Below the pieces are notes generated by a model. The model saw nothing but the letters and a program-made list of their open reading frames with translations. It was not told the origin of the DNA and did no database searches. From assembly GCA_910585155.1 (NCBI GenBank), contig CAJUEC010000012.1:1-62349 (forward strand): 62,349 nt of DNA, given 5' to 3'. A program made the translations under genes and the position numbers. Origin of the DNA: an uncultured Oscillospiraceae bacterium (GTDB lineage Bacteria; Bacillota; Clostridia; Oscillospirales; Oscillospiraceae). This document shows positions 1 through 8,363 of this stretch, one piece after another. Numbering within the stretch: the stretch's first letter is position 1; each line of letters starts with the position of its first letter.

Positions 1-247
1 CGATGAGCTGGCCGATGACCAGCAGGGCGGGGTAGCAGGTGTCGTTGTGGACGTATTTCAGCCCCTCGTCCACGATGCCCCGGTGGTTGGTGGTGAGCAT
101 GTCCACCTTGTAGCCCTCCAAAATGAGCAGCTGCTGGAACATGCCGAAGTGGACGGGGAGCATCTGGGGCATGAGGATGGTGTATTCCTCCTTCATCTCG
201 CGGGTGAAGAGGAGCCGCCCGTCCTTGTCGTATTCCAATTTTGCCAT
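1..247 (-). CDS. 2-hydroxyacyl-CoA dehydratase activase-type protein, C-terminal component (partial, runs off the window)
   Basis: Only the first 82 residues are in the window. It starts MAKLEYDKDGRLLFTREMK and continues with a HNDTCYPALLVIGQ stretch, which in large (about 1400-residue) CoA-substrate-specific enzyme activases follows the BadF/BadG ATPase domains and the DUF2229 region. Here it is a separate gene, two genes downstream of the activase body at 631-3576. An AAAGGAG ribosome site lies eight bases before the ATG, within the last codons of the preceding gene, and only three bases separate that gene's stop from this start, so translation is probably coupled. It likely acts with the activase in ATP-driven electron transfer to a dehydratase or related [4Fe-4S] protein. 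The partner enzyme is not visible. Confidence 0.8.
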   Translation of the reverse strand, partial: MAKLEYDKDGRLLFTREMKEEYTILMPQMLPVHFGMFQQLLILEGYKVDMLTTNHRGIVDEGLKYVHNDTCYPALLVIGQLI

Positions 248-250
248 GAT

Positions 251-631
251 TCAGGCTCCTTTCTCCGTGATGGGTGTGCCGATCCCCTTGTCCAGCCGCC
301 ACTGGGGGGCGGGGCCGTCGTCGCCCCAGTATTCGTCGATGGAGACGATCTTTCCCTCCCGCACCTGGATGAATGAGACCGCGTGGAAGGAGCAGCTGCG
401 ATCCTTCGCGAACACGCGGAACGCGGCGATGGTCAGATCGCCCAGGGTCTCCACCCGCTGGAGCTCGCCGTCCCACCGGCCGGGATACGCGCAGTTGGCC
501 CGGATGAATTCCTCGGCGGTGAAATGTTCGTTGGTGCAGTGCCAGTTCACATAGGCGCCGGAGGCGAAAAAACCGGCCAGCGCCGGGGCGTCCTGGTCCC
601 AGACGGCGCGGAGGAACACGTTCAGATCCAT
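251..631 (-). CDS. SnoaL/NTF2-like fold protein
   Basis: A 126-residue protein beginning MDLNVFLRAVWDQDA. The pattern of an N-terminal helix, a Trp/His-rich middle and a closing IQVREGKIVSIDEYWGDDG strand motif is typical of the SnoaL-like/nuclear transport factor 2 superfamily: small cone-shaped proteins used as isomerases, hydrolases or ligand carriers. The ATG shares one base with the stop codon of the upstream activase (TGATG), a clear sign of translational coupling, and the next gene starts three bases after its stop. It therefore sits inside what is usually one continuous activase gene. A longer reading frame extends upstream, but only through antisense-like Gly/Arg-rich sequence within the activase gene. 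No function can be assigned beyond the fold. Confidence 0.75.
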   Translation of the reverse strand: MDLNVFLRAVWDQDAPALAGFFASGAYVNWHCTNEHFTAEEFIRANCAYPGRWDGELQRVETLGDLTIAAFRVFAKDRSCSFHAVSFIQVREGKIVSIDEYWGDDGPAPQWRLDKGIGTPITEKGA

Positions 632-3576
632 CAGGCCGTCCCCTTCCTGCGCTTGCGCTCTTCCATGGCCGCCATCAGGCTCCGGATCCGAATCCGCACC
701 GCCCCCAGGTTGCTGATATCGTCGATCTTCAGCTGGGTGTACAGCTTGCCGCCTTGCTCCAGAATGGAGCGCATCTCGTCCCCGGTGATGGCGTCGGTGC
801 CGCAGCCGAAGCTCACCAGCTGCACCAGCTCCATGTCCGGCTGCTGGCAGATATACCGGGCGGCGTTGTACATGCGGGCCTGGAAGGTCCACTGGTTCAG
901 CACCCGCCGGGGGGCGTAGTCCTCCAGGTGGGCCACCGCGTCCTCGCTGACCAGCACGAAGCCGAAGGAGGTGATCAGGTCGTTGATGCCGTGGTTGATC
1001 TCCGGGTCGATGTGGTAGGGCCGGCCCGCCAGCACGATGATGGGCAGCCCCCGCTCCCGGGCCTGACTGATGTACTGCCAGCCCGTGCGGTGGACGTCCT
1101 CCTTATAGCGGTCATAGGCCTGATAGGCCGCCCGGATGGCGCTGGCCGCCTCCCGGCGGGGGATGCCGAAGGTGTCGGCAAACCACTGGGAGCCGATGCG
1201 CTCATAGTCCTTCGGGCGGTGCAGCCCGGCGTAGGGGTTGAGAAAGCGGGTCTTTTTCAGATCCGGCATGTTGGCGGCCAGCAGCTCGGGGTAGTAGGCC
1301 ACCACCGGGCAGTTGTAGTTGTTGTCCGCCGTCTTTTCATCGAAGTTGTAGGACATGCAGGGGTAGAAGACGGCGTCCACCCCCGCCTCCACCAGGGCCT
1401 CCACGTGGCCGTGGAGCAGCTTGGCGGGGTAGCACACCGTGTCCGACGGGATGGTGCGCTGGCCCTTGATGTACAGCTTTCGGGAGGACTCGGGGGAGAG
1501 GACCACTTCAAAATTCAGCCGGGTGAACAGCTCGAACCAGAAGGGGAGGTTCTCGTACATGTTCAGCCCGAAGGGCAGGCCGATCCGCCCCCGGGAGCCG
1601 TCCCCGAAGCCCTTTCCCTCCATGGCCCGCAGCCGCTGGTATTTGTAGCGGTACAGGTCGGGCAGCTCCGCCTTCTCCTTGCCCAGGGGGCGGGAGCAGC
1701 GGTTGCCCGAGATGAACCGCCGCCCGCCGTCGAAGCTGTTGACGGTGAGGGAGCAGTGGTTGGTGCAGAGATTGCAGGTGACGGGCTTGGCGGCGTGGGT
1801 GAAGCCCTCCAGGGCCCTGGCGTCCAGCAGGGCGGAGCGCTCCAGCTTCAAATCCCGGGCGGCCAGCGCCGCCCCGAAGGCCCCCATGATGCCCGCGATG
1901 GTGGGGCGGGTGACCTCCCGACCCAGCTCCTGCTCGAAGGCCCGGAGCACCGCGTCGTTGTGGAAGGTGCCCCCCTGGACCACGATATGTTTGCCCAGGT
2001 CGTCGGCGCTGGCGGCCCGGATGACCTTGTAGATGGCGTTTTTCACGATGGAGATGGACAGCCCCGCGCTGATGTCCTCCACGCTGGCGCCGTCCTTCTG
2101 GGCCTGCTTCACGGAGGAATTCATGAACACCGTGCACCGGGAGCCCAGGTTCACCGGCTTCTGGGTGAACAGCCCCAGCTTGGCAAAGTCCGCGATGTTA
2201 TACCCCAGGGCCTTGGCAAAGGTCTCGATAAAGGAGCCGCAGCCGGAGGAGCAGGCCTCATTGAGCATGATGGAGTCCACCGCGCCGTTGCGGATCTTGA
2301 AGCACTTCATGTCCTGGCCGCCGATGTCGATGATGAAATCCACGTCGGGGTTGAAGTGGGCGGCGGCCCGGTAGTGGGCCACCGTCTCCACCAGCCCCAG
2401 GTCGCAGGAAAAGGCGTTTTTAATGAGGTCCTCGCCGTAGCCGGTGACGGCGGAGCCGCGGATTTTGATGCGGTCCCCGCACAGCCGGTAGATCTCCCGC
2501 AGCTGCTCCAGGGCGATGGCCACCGGGTTGCCCAGGTTGGAGTGGTAGTAGGTGTAGAGAAGCCCGCCGTCCGGGGCGATGAGGACGATTTTGGTGGTGG
2601 TGGAGCCGGCGTCGATGCCTAAGTAGGCGTCTCCCTCGTAGGTCCCGATGTCCAGCTGGGGCGGGGTGGAGGCGTTGTGCCGGGCGGTGAAGGCGTCGTA
2701 GTCCGCCTGGCTCTCGAACAGGGGGGGCATGGTGTCCACCACCGAGGTGGCGGTGCGGCTCTCCTCCAGCAGCCGCAGCAGCTGGTCAAAGGGCCGGGCC
2801 GCGTAGTCCGAGGCGCACAGCGCCGCCCCCATGGCGGCGAAGCAGTCGCCGTCTTCGGGGAAGACGGCGTGATCGCCATCCAGCTGCAGGGTGTCCACAA
2901 ACCGCTCCCGCAGGCCCATCAGGAAGTGGAGGGGACCGCCCAAAAAGACGATCTTGCCCTTCAGCTCCCGGCCCTGGGTGAGGCCGGCCACTGTCTGGTC
3001 CACCACCGCCTGGAAGATGGAGGCGGCCACGTCCTCCTTCCGCCCGCCCTGGTTGAGTATGGGCTGGATGTCGCTCTTGGCGAACACCCCGCACCGGGAG
3101 GCGATGGGGTAGATTTTCTCGTGCTTCAGGGAGAGGGCGTCCAGCTCGTTCACGGTCACGTTCATCAGGGTGGCCATCTGGTCGATGAAGGCCCCGGTGC
3201 CCCCGGCGCAGGAGCCGTTCATCCGCTCCTCCAGCGCCCCGCCGAAAAAGATGATCTTGGCGTCCTCGCCGCCCAGCTCGATGACGGCGTCGGTGTCCGG
3301 GATGTAGGTGTTCACCGCCGCGGCGGTGGCGTACACCTCCTGGACGAAGTCCAGCCCCGCGGCCTTGGCCACCCCCAGCCCGGCGGAGCCGGTGACCACC
3401 AGGCGCACGTCCTTCCCCCTGAGCATGTCCTCAATGGAGCGCAGGGTCTCGCAGGCCCGCTCCCGGGCCTTGGAGTAGTGCCGCTCGTAGGAGCGGAACA
3501 GCAGCTTATGATCCTCATCCAGCACCACCACCTTGACGGTGGTGGAGCCGATGTCAATGCCAACGCGCAGAATCAT
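631..3576 (-). CDS. CoA-substrate-specific enzyme activase (BadF/BadG/BcrA/BcrD ATPase, DUF2229)
   Basis: A 981-residue protein with two ASKHA-fold ATPase repeats: GIDIGSTTVK near residue 6 and GIDAGSTTTK near residue 320. Each repeat is followed by the Cys motifs of dehydratase activators (GSCAGGTGAF then SRCGVFAKS in the first, NEACSSGCGSF then SRCTVFMNSS in the second). The C-terminal third is DUF2229-like. Proteins of this class hydrolyse ATP to push low-potential electrons into a partner iron-sulfur enzyme, classically 2-hydroxyacyl-CoA dehydratase. Full-length relatives are about 1400 residues; the missing end is encoded at 1-247. An AGGAGGATCATC ribosome site precedes the ATG and a near-consensus promoter lies about 100 bases upstream. 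The dehydratase subunits are not in this window, so the client protein is unknown. Confidence 0.85.
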   Translation of the reverse strand: MILRVGIDIGSTTVKVVVLDEDHKLLFRSYERHYSKARERACETLRSIEDMLRGKDVRLVVTGSAGLGVAKAAGLDFVQEVYATAAAVNTYIPDTDAVIELGGEDAKIIFFGGALEERMNGSCAGGTGAFIDQMATLMNVTVNELDALSLKHEKIYPIASRCGVFAKSDIQPILNQGGRKEDVAASIFQAVVDQTVAGLTQGRELKGKIVFLGGPLHFLMGLRERFVDTLQLDGDHAVFPEDGDCFAAMGAALCASDYAARPFDQLLRLLEESRTATSVVDTMPPLFESQADYDAFTARHNASTPPQLDIGTYEGDAYLGIDAGSTTTKIVLIAPDGGLLYTYYHSNLGNPVAIALEQLREIYRLCGDRIKIRGSAVTGYGEDLIKNAFSCDLGLVETVAHYRAAAHFNPDVDFIIDIGGQDMKCFKIRNGAVDSIMLNEACSSGCGSFIETFAKALGYNIADFAKLGLFTQKPVNLGSRCTVFMNSSVKQAQKDGASVEDISAGLSISIVKNAIYKVIRAASADDLGKHIVVQGGTFHNDAVLRAFEQELGREVTRPTIAGIMGAFGAALAARDLKLERSALLDARALEGFTHAAKPVTCNLCTNHCSLTVNSFDGGRRFISGNRCSRPLGKEKAELPDLYRYKYQRLRAMEGKGFGDGSRGRIGLPFGLNMYENLPFWFELFTRLNFEVVLSPESSRKLYIKGQRTIPSDTVCYPAKLLHGHVEALVEAGVDAVFYPCMSYNFDEKTADNNYNCPVVAYYPELLAANMPDLKKTRFLNPYAGLHRPKDYERIGSQWFADTFGIPRREAASAIRAAYQAYDRYKEDVHRTGWQYISQARERGLPIIVLAGRPYHIDPEINHGINDLITSFGFVLVSEDAVAHLEDYAPRRVLNQWTFQARMYNAARYICQQPDMELVQLVSFGCGTDAITGDEMRSILEQGGKLYTQLKIDDISNLGAVRIRIRSLMAAMEERKRRKGTA

Positions 3577-3673
3577 GATGATCCTCCTAGTGTGGAAATC
3601 CGTCGTTCAAAGCCTGGGGAGGGGCGACCGCAGCCGCTGCGGACACATGAAATTCCGCGCTTCCCCAGGGGAT

Positions 3674-3702
3674 ATTATAGCGAGTTGATATGCTTTTTTC
3701 AA
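3674..3702 (-). promoter_or_regulatory. sigma-A promoter of the activase gene
   Basis: Reading the minus strand there is TTGAAA, a 17-base spacer and a perfect TATAAT, about 100 bases upstream of the activase ATG at 3576. The AT-rich patch stands out from the GC-rich surroundings. Confidence 0.75.
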
Positions 3703-3758
3703 TAGTATAGTTTGACGGTTTTTCCGCAATCCGACAAAAAAGCCAAACCGTAAATTTA

Positions 3759-3830
3759 CAGGGGCGGATGCCATCCCCCCGCCGCTCCGGGGGGCGCCCG
3801 GCTCCGGCAGGCGGGCGGCATCCGCCCCTG
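3759..3830. repeat. inverted repeat with 14-bp perfect arms
   Basis: CAGGGGCGGATGCC (3759-3772) recurs as its exact reverse complement at 3817-3830 around a 44-base GC-rich centre that holds further G/C runs. It lies between the end of asnB and the activase promoter, both on the minus strand, and no T-run follows, so it is not a classical terminator. It may be a small dispersed palindromic element or a structure limiting readthrough from asnB. The rest of the 299-base gap 3577-3875 holds only the activase promoter and ribosome site. Confidence 0.6.
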
Positions 3831-3875
3831 CACCGCTTTGTGTGCGCAGCGCTCTGGAGGGAGCGGGCCGTTTTG

Positions 3876-5738
3876 TCATTTGCCGGGGGTGAAGGGCTCC
3901 ACGCCGCACTGTTCGGGGAAATACACCTGATACCAGATGAGGAAGGACAGCACGGTGTACAGCTTGCGGTGGGTGCGCTCCCTGCCGGAGTAGTGCCGCT
4001 CCAGCAGGTCCAGCAGGTATCCCTGGTCGAAGAACTCCGCCACGTAGTCCTGGGAGATGAGGTCCTTGGCCCAGGTGTAATAGGTCTCCTCCCGCAGCCA
4101 GGCGATGAAGGGGACGGGGAAGCCCTTCTTGTCCCGCTTCACCCAGTCGTCGGGGAGCAGGGGCACCGCCGCCAGGCGCAGGGGGTACTTGGTCATGGTC
4201 TTGCCCCGCATCTTCTGGGCGCTGGGGATGGCCCGGGCCACCGCCCACACCTCCCGGTCCAGGTAGGGTACCCGCAGCTCCAGGGAGTGGGCCATGGTCA
4301 TCCGGTCCGCCTTGCGGAGTATGTCCAGCGGCTGCCACAGGTGCAGGTCCAGGTACTGCATGCGGGTCAGATCATCCGCCCCCTCCATGGCCTGGAAATA
4401 GGGCTGGGTCACGTCGTGCCAGGTGAGGGGGGAGCGGTAGGCGGGTTTGAGCACCCGCTGGGCCTCGTCGTTGTCGAAGATGAACGCCTGGCCCACGAAG
4501 GTCTCGTCGATGCCCTTGGCCGCCTTGGTGAGGAAGCCCTGGCCGTGGAACCGGGGCAGGCCGGACACGGCCTTGGCCACCGCGCGGCGCAATGCCAGGG
4601 GGGTCTTGCGGTACAGCCGGTAGGGCTTGGTGGTGTGGTAGGTGATATAGCCGCCGAACAGCTCGTCCGCCCCCTCGCCGGACAGCACCACCTTCACGTC
4701 CTTTGCCGCCAGCTGGGACAGGAAGTACAGCGGCACGGTGGACAGGTTGGCGTTGGGCTCGTCGGCGTAGTACTGGACGGCGGGCAGGGCGTCAAAGAAC
4801 TCCTGGGCGGAGATGGTCTTGGAGATGTTGCGCAGCCCCAGCTCCTGGCACAGGGCCTTGGCCTCGCCGGTCTCGTCGAAATCCTTGTTGGCGAAGCCCA
4901 CGGAGTAGGTCTTGTCCGGCCGGGACAGCGCGGCGATGACGCTGGAGTCGATGCCGCCGGACAGGAAGGAGCCCACCTCCACGTCGCTGATCTGGTGGGC
5001 CTCCACCGACTGGGACACCACCTCCCGGATCTGCTCCGCCCGCTTCTCCAGGGGCATGTTCTCCGGGGCGAAGGAGAAGGTGTGGTAGGAGGCGAGCTCC
5101 GTATGGCCGTCCCGGTGGATAAAGTAGTGGCCGGGGAGGAGGCGGTACACCCCCTTGAAAAAGGACTCGTTGAGGGCGGAATACTGGAAGGTGAGGTAGA
5201 GCTTCAGCGCGTTGTGGTTGAGCTCCTTTTTAAAGCCGGGGTGGGGCAGAAAGCTCTTGCACTCCGAGCCGAAGAAGAACAGCTCCCCCATCTGGGCGTA
5301 GTAGAAGGGCTTGATGCCGAAGGGGTCCCGGGCGCCGAACAGCTCCCGCCGCTCCTTGTCCCAGATCACGAAGGCGAACATGCCCCGCAGCCGTTTCAGC
5401 ACCTCCGCCCCCCACTCCATATAGCCGTGGAGCACCACCTCAGTGTCGCAGTCGGTGAGGAACGTGTGCCCGGCGGCGGTCAGCTCCTCCCGGAGCTGGC
5501 GGAAGTTGTAGGTCTCGCCGTTGTAGGCGATGATATACCGCCCGTCGGGGCTGACGATGGGCTGCCGGCCCTTTTCCAGGTCGATGATGGACAGCCGCCG
5601 GTGGGCGATGCCGCAGTGCTCGTCGGTATAGTGGCCCTCCCCGTCGGGGCCCCGGTGGCGGATGGCCTCCCCCATGGCGTGGAGCGCCTTCTGGTCGGGG
5701 GGGGCGGAGCGGGTCACAAAGCCGGTAAAACCGCACAT
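3876..5738 (-). CDS. asnB: asparagine synthase (glutamine-hydrolysing)
   Basis: A 620-residue class II glutamine amidotransferase. After the initiator Met the mature protein starts with the nucleophile Cys2 (MCGFTGFV); RLSIIDLEKGRQP and NGETYNFR complete the N-terminal glutaminase domain. The C-terminal ATP-pyrophosphatase domain carries SGGIDSS, and a LSGEGADELFGGY motif follows. It converts aspartate, glutamine and ATP to asparagine and glutamate through a beta-aspartyl-AMP intermediate. The reading frame extends 63 codons further upstream, but Cys2 chemistry and a GGAGG ribosome site seven bases before it fix the start at 5738. It stands alone behind its own promoter, divergent from the glycosyltransferase gene. 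Confidence 0.93.
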   Translation of the reverse strand: MCGFTGFVTRSAPPDQKALHAMGEAIRHRGPDGEGHYTDEHCGIAHRRLSIIDLEKGRQPIVSPDGRYIIAYNGETYNFRQLREELTAAGHTFLTDCDTEVVLHGYMEWGAEVLKRLRGMFAFVIWDKERRELFGARDPFGIKPFYYAQMGELFFFGSECKSFLPHPGFKKELNHNALKLYLTFQYSALNESFFKGVYRLLPGHYFIHRDGHTELASYHTFSFAPENMPLEKRAEQIREVVSQSVEAHQISDVEVGSFLSGGIDSSVIAALSRPDKTYSVGFANKDFDETGEAKALCQELGLRNISKTISAQEFFDALPAVQYYADEPNANLSTVPLYFLSQLAAKDVKVVLSGEGADELFGGYITYHTTKPYRLYRKTPLALRRAVAKAVSGLPRFHGQGFLTKAAKGIDETFVGQAFIFDNDEAQRVLKPAYRSPLTWHDVTQPYFQAMEGADDLTRMQYLDLHLWQPLDILRKADRMTMAHSLELRVPYLDREVWAVARAIPSAQKMRGKTMTKYPLRLAAVPLLPDDWVKRDKKGFPVPFIAWLREETYYTWAKDLISQDYVAEFFDQGYLLDLLERHYSGRERTHRKLYTVLSFLIWYQVYFPEQCGVEPFTPGK

Positions 5739-5786
5739 AGTTATGGTCCTCCAGTTGGATACGAATAAATAACTGCCTATCTTTAT

Positions 5787-5815
5787 AGAATAAAGCCTTC
5801 GGATAAAAATGTCAA
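5787..5815 (-). promoter_or_regulatory. sigma-A promoter of asnB
   Basis: On the minus strand: TTGACA, 17-base spacer, TATTCT, about 50 bases upstream of the asnB start. Transcription would begin near 5780, so the upstream in-frame Met codons of the open frame would not be transcribed, supporting the start at 5738. Confidence 0.8.
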
Positions 5816-5925
5816 GGAAGGACTGATCAAATCGGCAAAAGCAGAGGGCCGGGCGGAATTTGCACTGGAAAAACCTTGGACGCCGTGGTATGATAGGGAG
5901 AATCAAGACGACCAGGAGGGATCGC

Positions 5926-7323
5926 ATGGACAGGCGCCAAAGGAATCAAAGCGGGGGTCCGCGCAGATGGGACAAGCACCCAATGGCCGACCCGATGTGG
6001 ATCGGGATGGGGGCGCTGCTGGTGTCGGGGGCCGCCTGGGGCTGGATCTGCGCCGGGCTGAGCCGGGGCGGCGGGGGAGACCGCCTGTTCACAATCCTGG
6101 CCCTGTGGGGGCTGACGGCGCTGGCCGCCGCCCTGGTCTGGCGGGAGAGCCGCCGCCAGGACTGGGTGCTGTGGGCGCTGGTCCCCATCGGCGCGGCCAT
6201 GGTCCTCCGGGCGCTGTGCCTGGATTACGCCAGCGGGGACTACAACAGCTTTCTGGGCCACTGGTATCAATATTTTCGCGGCAACGGCGGCTTTGCCGCC
6301 ATCGCGGGCAGCGTGGGGGACTACAATGTGCCCTACCTCTACTTCATCGCCGCCATCTCCTATCTGGATGTGCCCGACCTGTACTTGTATAAGCTGTTTT
6401 CCATCCTGTGGGATGTGCTGCTGGCCTGGGGCTGCATGCGGCTGGTGGGTTCCCTGATCAGGGAACGGCAGGGGAGCGCCGCTCCCCTGATCGCCTTTGC
6501 CGCCGCCCTGCTGCTGCCCACGGTGGTGCTCAACGGGGCCTATTGGGGCCAGTGCGACGTGATCTACGGCGCGCTGTGCATACACGCCGCCGCCCTGGTG
6601 CTGGAGGGGAGAAACAAGACGTCGGTGGCGCTGATGGGGCTGGCCTTCACCTTCAAGCTCCAGACCGTTTTTGTGCTGCCCCTGTGGGGGGTGCTGTGGC
6701 TGGCGGGGCGGGTGAAGTTCCGGGAGCTGTGGGTGTTTCCCCTGACCTATCTGGGGGTGATCCTGCCCGCGCTGCTCATGGGCAAGCCCCTGGGGGACAT
6801 TCTGGGCATCTATGTCACCCAGCTGGGGGAGTACCCCCGGCTGACGCTGAACGCCCCCTCCATCTATCAATTCATCCCCTATGGGCTGGAGCTGGACCAG
6901 GCGCTGGCCTCCCGGCTGGGCATCGCGGCGGCGGGGGCGCTGGTGCTGGCCCTGCTGGCGCTGGGGCTGCGGCTGAGGGACCGGCTGGACCGGGAGACCG
7001 GGATGATCATCGCGGTGATCCTGTGCGTGGGCGTGCCCTTTTTCCTGCCCCACATGCACGAGCGGTACTTTTTCCTGGCCGACGTGTTCACCCTGTGCTG
7101 GGCCTGCGCCAACGTCCGCCGGCTTCCGGCGGCGGTGCTGGCGGAGGGCTCGTCCCTGGCCTGCTATGTGGTGTATCTGCGGCTGAAGTACAACTGCATA
7201 CTCCGCCTGGGCGGGCACACCTTCGTCATGCCGCTGGAGGCCCTGGCCATGCTGGGGGCGCTGGTCATGGCGGTTTGGGCGCTGGCCCGGCGGCTGCAAG
7301 AGAAACATCTGTGGAGGCGCTGA
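5926..7323 (+). CDS. Gpi18/PIG-M-like GT-C family membrane glycosyltransferase
   Basis: A 465-residue polytopic membrane protein with around ten hydrophobic segments. Motifs DYASGDYNSFLGHWYQ, NGAYWGQCDVIY, TFKLQTVFVLP and PHMHERYFF resemble the bacterial family related to Gpi18 mannosyltransferases (COG5542). These GT-C enzymes usually move a sugar from a polyprenyl-phosphate donor on the outer face of the membrane; the acidic residues in the first loop (DY...GDY) would be the catalytic candidates. The ATG at 5926 has GGAGGG six bases before it; an upstream in-frame Met at 5860 has no ribosome site. Its stop is one base from the start of the exonuclease gene, so the two are likely cotranscribed. 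The acceptor is unknown. Confidence 0.75.
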   Translation: MDRRQRNQSGGPRRWDKHPMADPMWIGMGALLVSGAAWGWICAGLSRGGGGDRLFTILALWGLTALAAALVWRESRRQDWVLWALVPIGAAMVLRALCLDYASGDYNSFLGHWYQYFRGNGGFAAIAGSVGDYNVPYLYFIAAISYLDVPDLYLYKLFSILWDVLLAWGCMRLVGSLIRERQGSAAPLIAFAAALLLPTVVLNGAYWGQCDVIYGALCIHAAALVLEGRNKTSVALMGLAFTFKLQTVFVLPLWGVLWLAGRVKFRELWVFPLTYLGVILPALLMGKPLGDILGIYVTQLGEYPRLTLNAPSIYQFIPYGLELDQALASRLGIAAAGALVLALLALGLRLRDRLDRETGMIIAVILCVGVPFFLPHMHERYFFLADVFTLCWACANVRRLPAAVLAEGSSLACYVVYLRLKYNCILRLGGHTFVMPLEALAMLGALVMAVWALARRLQEKHLWRR

Positions 7324-7324
7324 C

Positions 7325-8077
7325 ATGAAATTTGTGTCCTGGAATGTAAACGGCCTGCGGGCCTGTCTGAAAAAGGGCTTTGCGGAGTCCATGCTGGGGC
7401 TGGACGCGGACTTCATCTGCCTCCAGGAGACCAAGATGGAGCGGGGGCAGGCGGCGGTGGAGCTGCCCGGCTATCGGGAGTTCTGGAATTCGGCGGACAA
7501 GAAGGGCTACTCCGGCACCGCCATATTTGCCCGGGAGGAGCCGCTGTCCGCGGCCTATGGCATGGACCTGGACAAGCATGACCACGAGGGGCGGCTCATC
7601 ACCCTGGAGTACCCGGATTTCTGGCTGGTGGACTGCTACACCCCCAACGCCCAGCACGAGCTGGCCCGGATCGGCTACCGCATGGAGTGGGAGGACGACC
7701 TGCTGGACTATCTGAAAAGCCTGGACCGGACAAAGCCGGTGGTGTACTGCGGCGATTTGAACGTGGCCCACCAGGAGATCGACCTGAAAAACCCCAAGAC
7801 CAACCGGGGAAACGCCGGCTTCTCCGACCAGGAGCGGGGGGCTATGACCCGCCTGCTGGACGCCGGCTTTACCGACACCTTCCGCCTGCTCCACCCGGGG
7901 GAGGAGGGGGCCTATTCCTGGTGGAGCTACCGATTCAAGGCCCGGGAGAAGAACGTGGGCTGGCGCATCGACTACTTCATCGTGTCCCAGCGGCTGGGGG
8001 AGCGGGTGGCCCAGGCGGCCATACACCCGGACATCCAGGGCAGTGACCACTGCCCGGTATCCTTGATTTTGAAATAG
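7325..8077 (+). CDS. xth: exodeoxyribonuclease III
   Basis: A 250-residue endonuclease/exonuclease/phosphatase-fold protein. It starts MKFVSWNVNGLRACLKKGF, then has the metal-binding Glu in LQETKM, CGDLNVAHQEIDLKNP, the WWSYRFKAREKNVGWRIDYF segment and the catalytic IQGSDHCPVSL end. The family cleaves DNA at abasic sites and removes 3' blocking groups in base-excision repair; it matches ExoA/XthA in length and in all motifs. It begins one base after the glycosyltransferase stop codon. No frame damage is visible. Confidence 0.95.
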   Translation: MKFVSWNVNGLRACLKKGFAESMLGLDADFICLQETKMERGQAAVELPGYREFWNSADKKGYSGTAIFAREEPLSAAYGMDLDKHDHEGRLITLEYPDFWLVDCYTPNAQHELARIGYRMEWEDDLLDYLKSLDRTKPVVYCGDLNVAHQEIDLKNPKTNRGNAGFSDQERGAMTRLLDAGFTDTFRLLHPGEEGAYSWWSYRFKAREKNVGWRIDYFIVSQRLGERVAQAAIHPDIQGSDHCPVSLILK

Positions 8078-8146
8078 TTTCCAGCAAAAAAGTTCACTCC
8101 TTTGTGGAAAACGGGGCAAGCTAGCAGGGCGAAGGAGTGATGAGTC

Positions 8147-8326
8147 ATGAGAATGGATAAAAAGGCCATTTTGCCCATCGCCGGGGCCACCATGGCAGCG
8201 GGGGCGGCCATCGGCATGATGATGATGCCCAGGAAGAAAAAGCACACCGCCCAGAGGGCGGCGGGCCGGGCCATCAAGGCCGTGGGCGAGGTCGTGGAGC
8301 ATTTCAACGGCTCGCTGAAAATGTGA
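8147..8326 (+). CDS. small Met/Gly-rich membrane-anchored basic protein
   Basis: A 59-residue protein beginning MRMDKKAILPIAG. Residues about 8-27 form one hydrophobic helix rich in Ala, Gly and Met, ending in four consecutive Met codons. A basic PRKKKH cluster and a Lys/Arg-containing amphipathic tail follow. A GAAGGAG ribosome site lies 11 bases before the ATG and a strong hairpin closes the gene. This looks like the short single-helix proteins common in Oscillospiraceae, but no function is known to me. The ORF is short, yet the ribosome site and terminator argue that it is real. Confidence 0.6.
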   Translation: MRMDKKAILPIAGATMAAGAAIGMMMMPRKKKHTAQRAAGRAIKAVGEVVEHFNGSLKM

Positions 8327-8328
8327 GA

Positions 8329-8359
8329 AGAGCGCGCCTCCCGCCGGGAGGCGCGCTCT
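8329..8359. terminator. bidirectional hairpin between convergent genes
   Basis: A nearly perfect GC-rich palindrome (AGAGCGCGCCTCCCG and its complement) lies between the small gene at 8326 and the convergent gene ending at 8364. There is no clear T-run on either side, so termination efficiency is uncertain. Confidence 0.55.
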
Positions 8360-8363
8360 CTCG

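Noticed and set aside
754..2622. 622-residue plus-strand open frame opposite the activase
   Set aside because: Translation is Gly/Val/His/Gln-rich, as expected for the antisense of GC-rich codons, with no family motif; the minus-strand activase has clear domains.
3759..3830. Intrinsic terminator for asnB
   Set aside because: The 14-bp arms are 44 bases apart and no T-run follows on the minus strand, so it is listed as an inverted repeat only.
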